Of a stretch of 7,525 nt of DNA, positions 6,345 through 7,525 are shown piece after piece. Position 1 is the first letter of the stretch, and every line of letters starts with the position of its first letter. Below the pieces are notes generated by a model, which was not told the origin of the DNA, did no database searches, and saw nothing but the letters and a program-made list of their open reading frames with translations. The DNA lies in assembly GCA_002494975.1 (NCBI GenBank), contig DADI01000019.1, positions 1-7,525 on the forward strand, read 5' to 3'. The translations under genes and the position numbers were made by a program. The DNA is from Euryarchaeota archaeon UBA556 (GTDB lineage Archaea > Thermoplasmatota > Poseidoniia > Poseidoniales > Thalassarchaeaceae).

Positions 6345-7525
6345 TCAACTACCTCCTTCAGTTAGTGTTGCAATTACTGTGAGTATCGCAGATGTAAATG
6401 GCTCAGGAACAAGTAAATGGTGTGTTGAACCACTCAAACCTGGTACCAAATTAAGAATTGAAAGATCTGAAGAAAGACCGTTTACACCAAGTGTGGTTCC
6501 AGTAGGAACACCTCCTGTAGTTTGTGCGTCAATTAGTACACCACGAATTTGTATATCGTGTCCTGAAAATTCTGTTGTAACTCTAGCAGATACAATGATT
6601 TTTCCACCATCTACATCATCAACTTCGATAACGCTGTATGGCCCTACTAATTCCCGAATGTGCAATGTTGCACTTCGAAGATTTTCCCCCATTGCCTCCA
6701 TCTCTTCAAGGAAAACCGGCGGTGTTCCGACTTGGCTGGAACCCGTAGGAACATCATTCATTCTAACATAAATTCTCTCAACACCACTACCTCCTGAACG
6801 GATTTCTAAACCAAAGTCATTGGTTGGCTTAATTATCAATTTGTCAGTCATACCTTCAGCTAACAAAATAATATCTCCTCGAGAATTTATAGCTCTGCCA
6901 AATGCCTCAATGTATAGCGACATTCCATCATCTGATGATGTAAAGTCAAGGTTAGGTAAACCTTGGAATGCAAGATTTTTAGTTATATCAAAATTCATTT
7001 CTGGAGCAGTTGTAAGATTAATATATCCAGGTATATCTTTCAAAAATACCGTAGCGGGCCACCAGAAACCATCCATCCATTGCATTTGTTGTAACATTAA
7101 TGAGCCTACTGCAAAACCTTCTATTCTCTGTTCTTCTGGGACACTCATATCTATAGAAATCGCTGTACCGAGGCTTGCCTGTAAGGCAATAGATTTAGGA
7201 ATCTCATTAATCAACATCTCAGTCCTGCTCTGTGATTCTCGATTAATCAACATCATATGAATCCAATCAAGCCTCTCAGATAACACGAATTGAGTTCCTG
7301 TTGAAACCTGTGTTATACCCCCTGAATCTCTAATCTCGAAAACAGCATCAAGGAATAGATTCGTTGGTTTGCCTGGCTCAAGCCCTTGCATAGTCAACAA
7401 CATATCTTGACCATTTACACCATAAGCATGAATCATAAATTCTTCACGCCCAGGTTCCCAACTATCCAATGAGGCTTGAATATACCAATCCTCACCATTA
7501 ACGAGAGTATTTCGAGAAATTGATA
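6345..7525 (-). CDS. Unrecognised beta-rich protein (5' end outside window)
   Basis: The frame is open from the right edge to a TGA at 6345-6347, giving 392 codons; the start lies outside the window. A TTG at 7469 could be read as a start, but the frame continues upstream with sensible coding (NGEDWYIQASLDSWEPG), so it is almost certainly internal. The visible part has no cysteine. It alternates hydrophobic and polar residues as in beta-sheet proteins and has an aromatic patch (QWMDGFWWP) about 155 residues in. It contains Gly/Thr-rich turns such as 'TTGGVPTGTTLG', and a short amphipathic stretch 'EEMEAMGENLRSATLHIREL'. The end, 'LLVPEPFTSAILTVIATLTEGGS', has a modest hydrophobic segment without a basic tail. 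I do not recognise the family and assign no function. The last codons encode the ribosome-binding site of the next gene, so the two are likely translationally coupled. Its localisation is unknown because the N-terminus is missing; surface exposure is a guess from its neighbours. Confidence 0.8.
   Translation of the reverse strand, partial: SISRNTLVNGEDWYIQASLDSWEPGREEFMIHAYGVNGQDMLLTMQGLEPGKPTNLFLDAVFEIRDSGGITQVSTGTQFVLSERLDWIHMMLINRESQSRTEMLINEIPKSIALQASLGTAISIDMSVPEEQRIEGFAVGSLMLQQMQWMDGFWWPATVFLKDIPGYINLTTAPEMNFDITKNLAFQGLPNLDFTSSDDGMSLYIEAFGRAINSRGDIILLAEGMTDKLIIKPTNDFGLEIRSGGSGVERIYVRMNDVPTGSSQVGTPPVFLEEMEAMGENLRSATLHIRELVGPYSVIEVDDVDGGKIIVSARVTTEFSGHDIQIRGVLIDAQTTGGVPTGTTLGVNGLSSDLSILNLVPGLSGSTHHLLVPEPFTSAILTVIATLTEGGS
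6351..6356 (-). promoter_or_regulatory. Strong Shine-Dalgarno site inside the upstream gene
   Basis: GGAGGT on the minus strand sits six bases before the ATG at 6344 and is translated as the Gly-Gly near the end of the upstream protein (TEGGS-stop). This is a near-ideal match to the 3' end of 16S rRNA at ideal spacing. It supports the ATG at 6344 as a true start and argues against the TGA being a random nonsense break in one longer gene. The other two starts in the window have weak or no such site. Confidence 0.8.

Noticed and set aside
6350..6420. 'VPEP' followed by a hydrophobic stretch at the C-terminus of the rightmost protein, like a PEP-CTERM sorting signal
   Set aside because: The hydrophobic part is short and the required basic cluster at the end is missing (it ends TEGGS); probably coincidence.
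6379..7260. Two plus-strand open frames (6379-6771 and 6820-7260) that translate to 130 and 146 residues
   Set aside because: Both lie fully opposite the long minus-strand coding frame, have no ribosome-binding site or recognisable domain, and read like antisense shadows of it.
7467..7469. TTG as the start of the rightmost gene
   Set aside because: The same frame stays open to the window edge with protein-like sequence upstream and no ribosome-binding site before the TTG; the gene is cut by the window instead.

Overview
The window is an AT-rich stretch in which all four recognisable genes lie on the minus strand and are read from right to left. Three encode, or very likely encode, exported or membrane-anchored proteins; the localisation of the first, cut protein cannot be seen. 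There are no rRNAs, tRNAs, CRISPR arrays or mobile elements. The mix resembles a marine Thermoplasmatota archaeon, for example Marine Group II / Poseidoniales: a large KP-43-like subtilase with a CARDB/Ig-like stalk and a C-terminal membrane anchor, acidic beta-rich secreted proteins, and an AAAAATATA-type promoter candidate. No universal marker gene is present, so this assignment is an inference from style, and a bacterium is not excluded.

Layout in transcription order. (1) 7525-6345: the C-terminal 392 codons of a gene whose start lies outside the window; the protein is beta-rich and I do not recognise it. (2) 6344-5784: a 186-residue single-pass membrane protein. Its ATG touches the TGA of gene 1 in the same reading frame, and a strong GGAGGT ribosome-binding site lies inside the end of gene 1. 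(3) 5783-5697: a short spacer with a perfect 7-bp hairpin. (4) 5696-1227: a giant multidomain subtilisin-family (S8) protease with signal peptide, two apparent prodomain modules, intact Asp/His/Asn/Ser active site, KP-43-type beta-barrel, CARDB domain, about five Ig-like repeats, one transmembrane helix and a cytoplasmic C4HC3 zinc module. (5) 1226-1161: a spacer with a promoter-like element and possible hairpins. (6) 1160-1: the N-terminal 386 codons of a secreted acidic Ig-like repeat protein with paired cysteines, running off the left edge.

Functional reading (inference). Genes 1 and 2 are probably translationally coupled and may form a membrane-associated pair. Gene 4 is a cell-surface protease held away from the membrane by a long stalk. 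Its cytoplasmic zinc-binding tail resembles prokaryotic RING/zinc-ribbon modules and could couple the outside protease to a partner inside. The last gene shares the secreted beta-sandwich style of the stalk and may be a surface partner or an adhesive or structural protein. The most noteworthy item is the protease with an inside zinc finger and outside catalytic domain.
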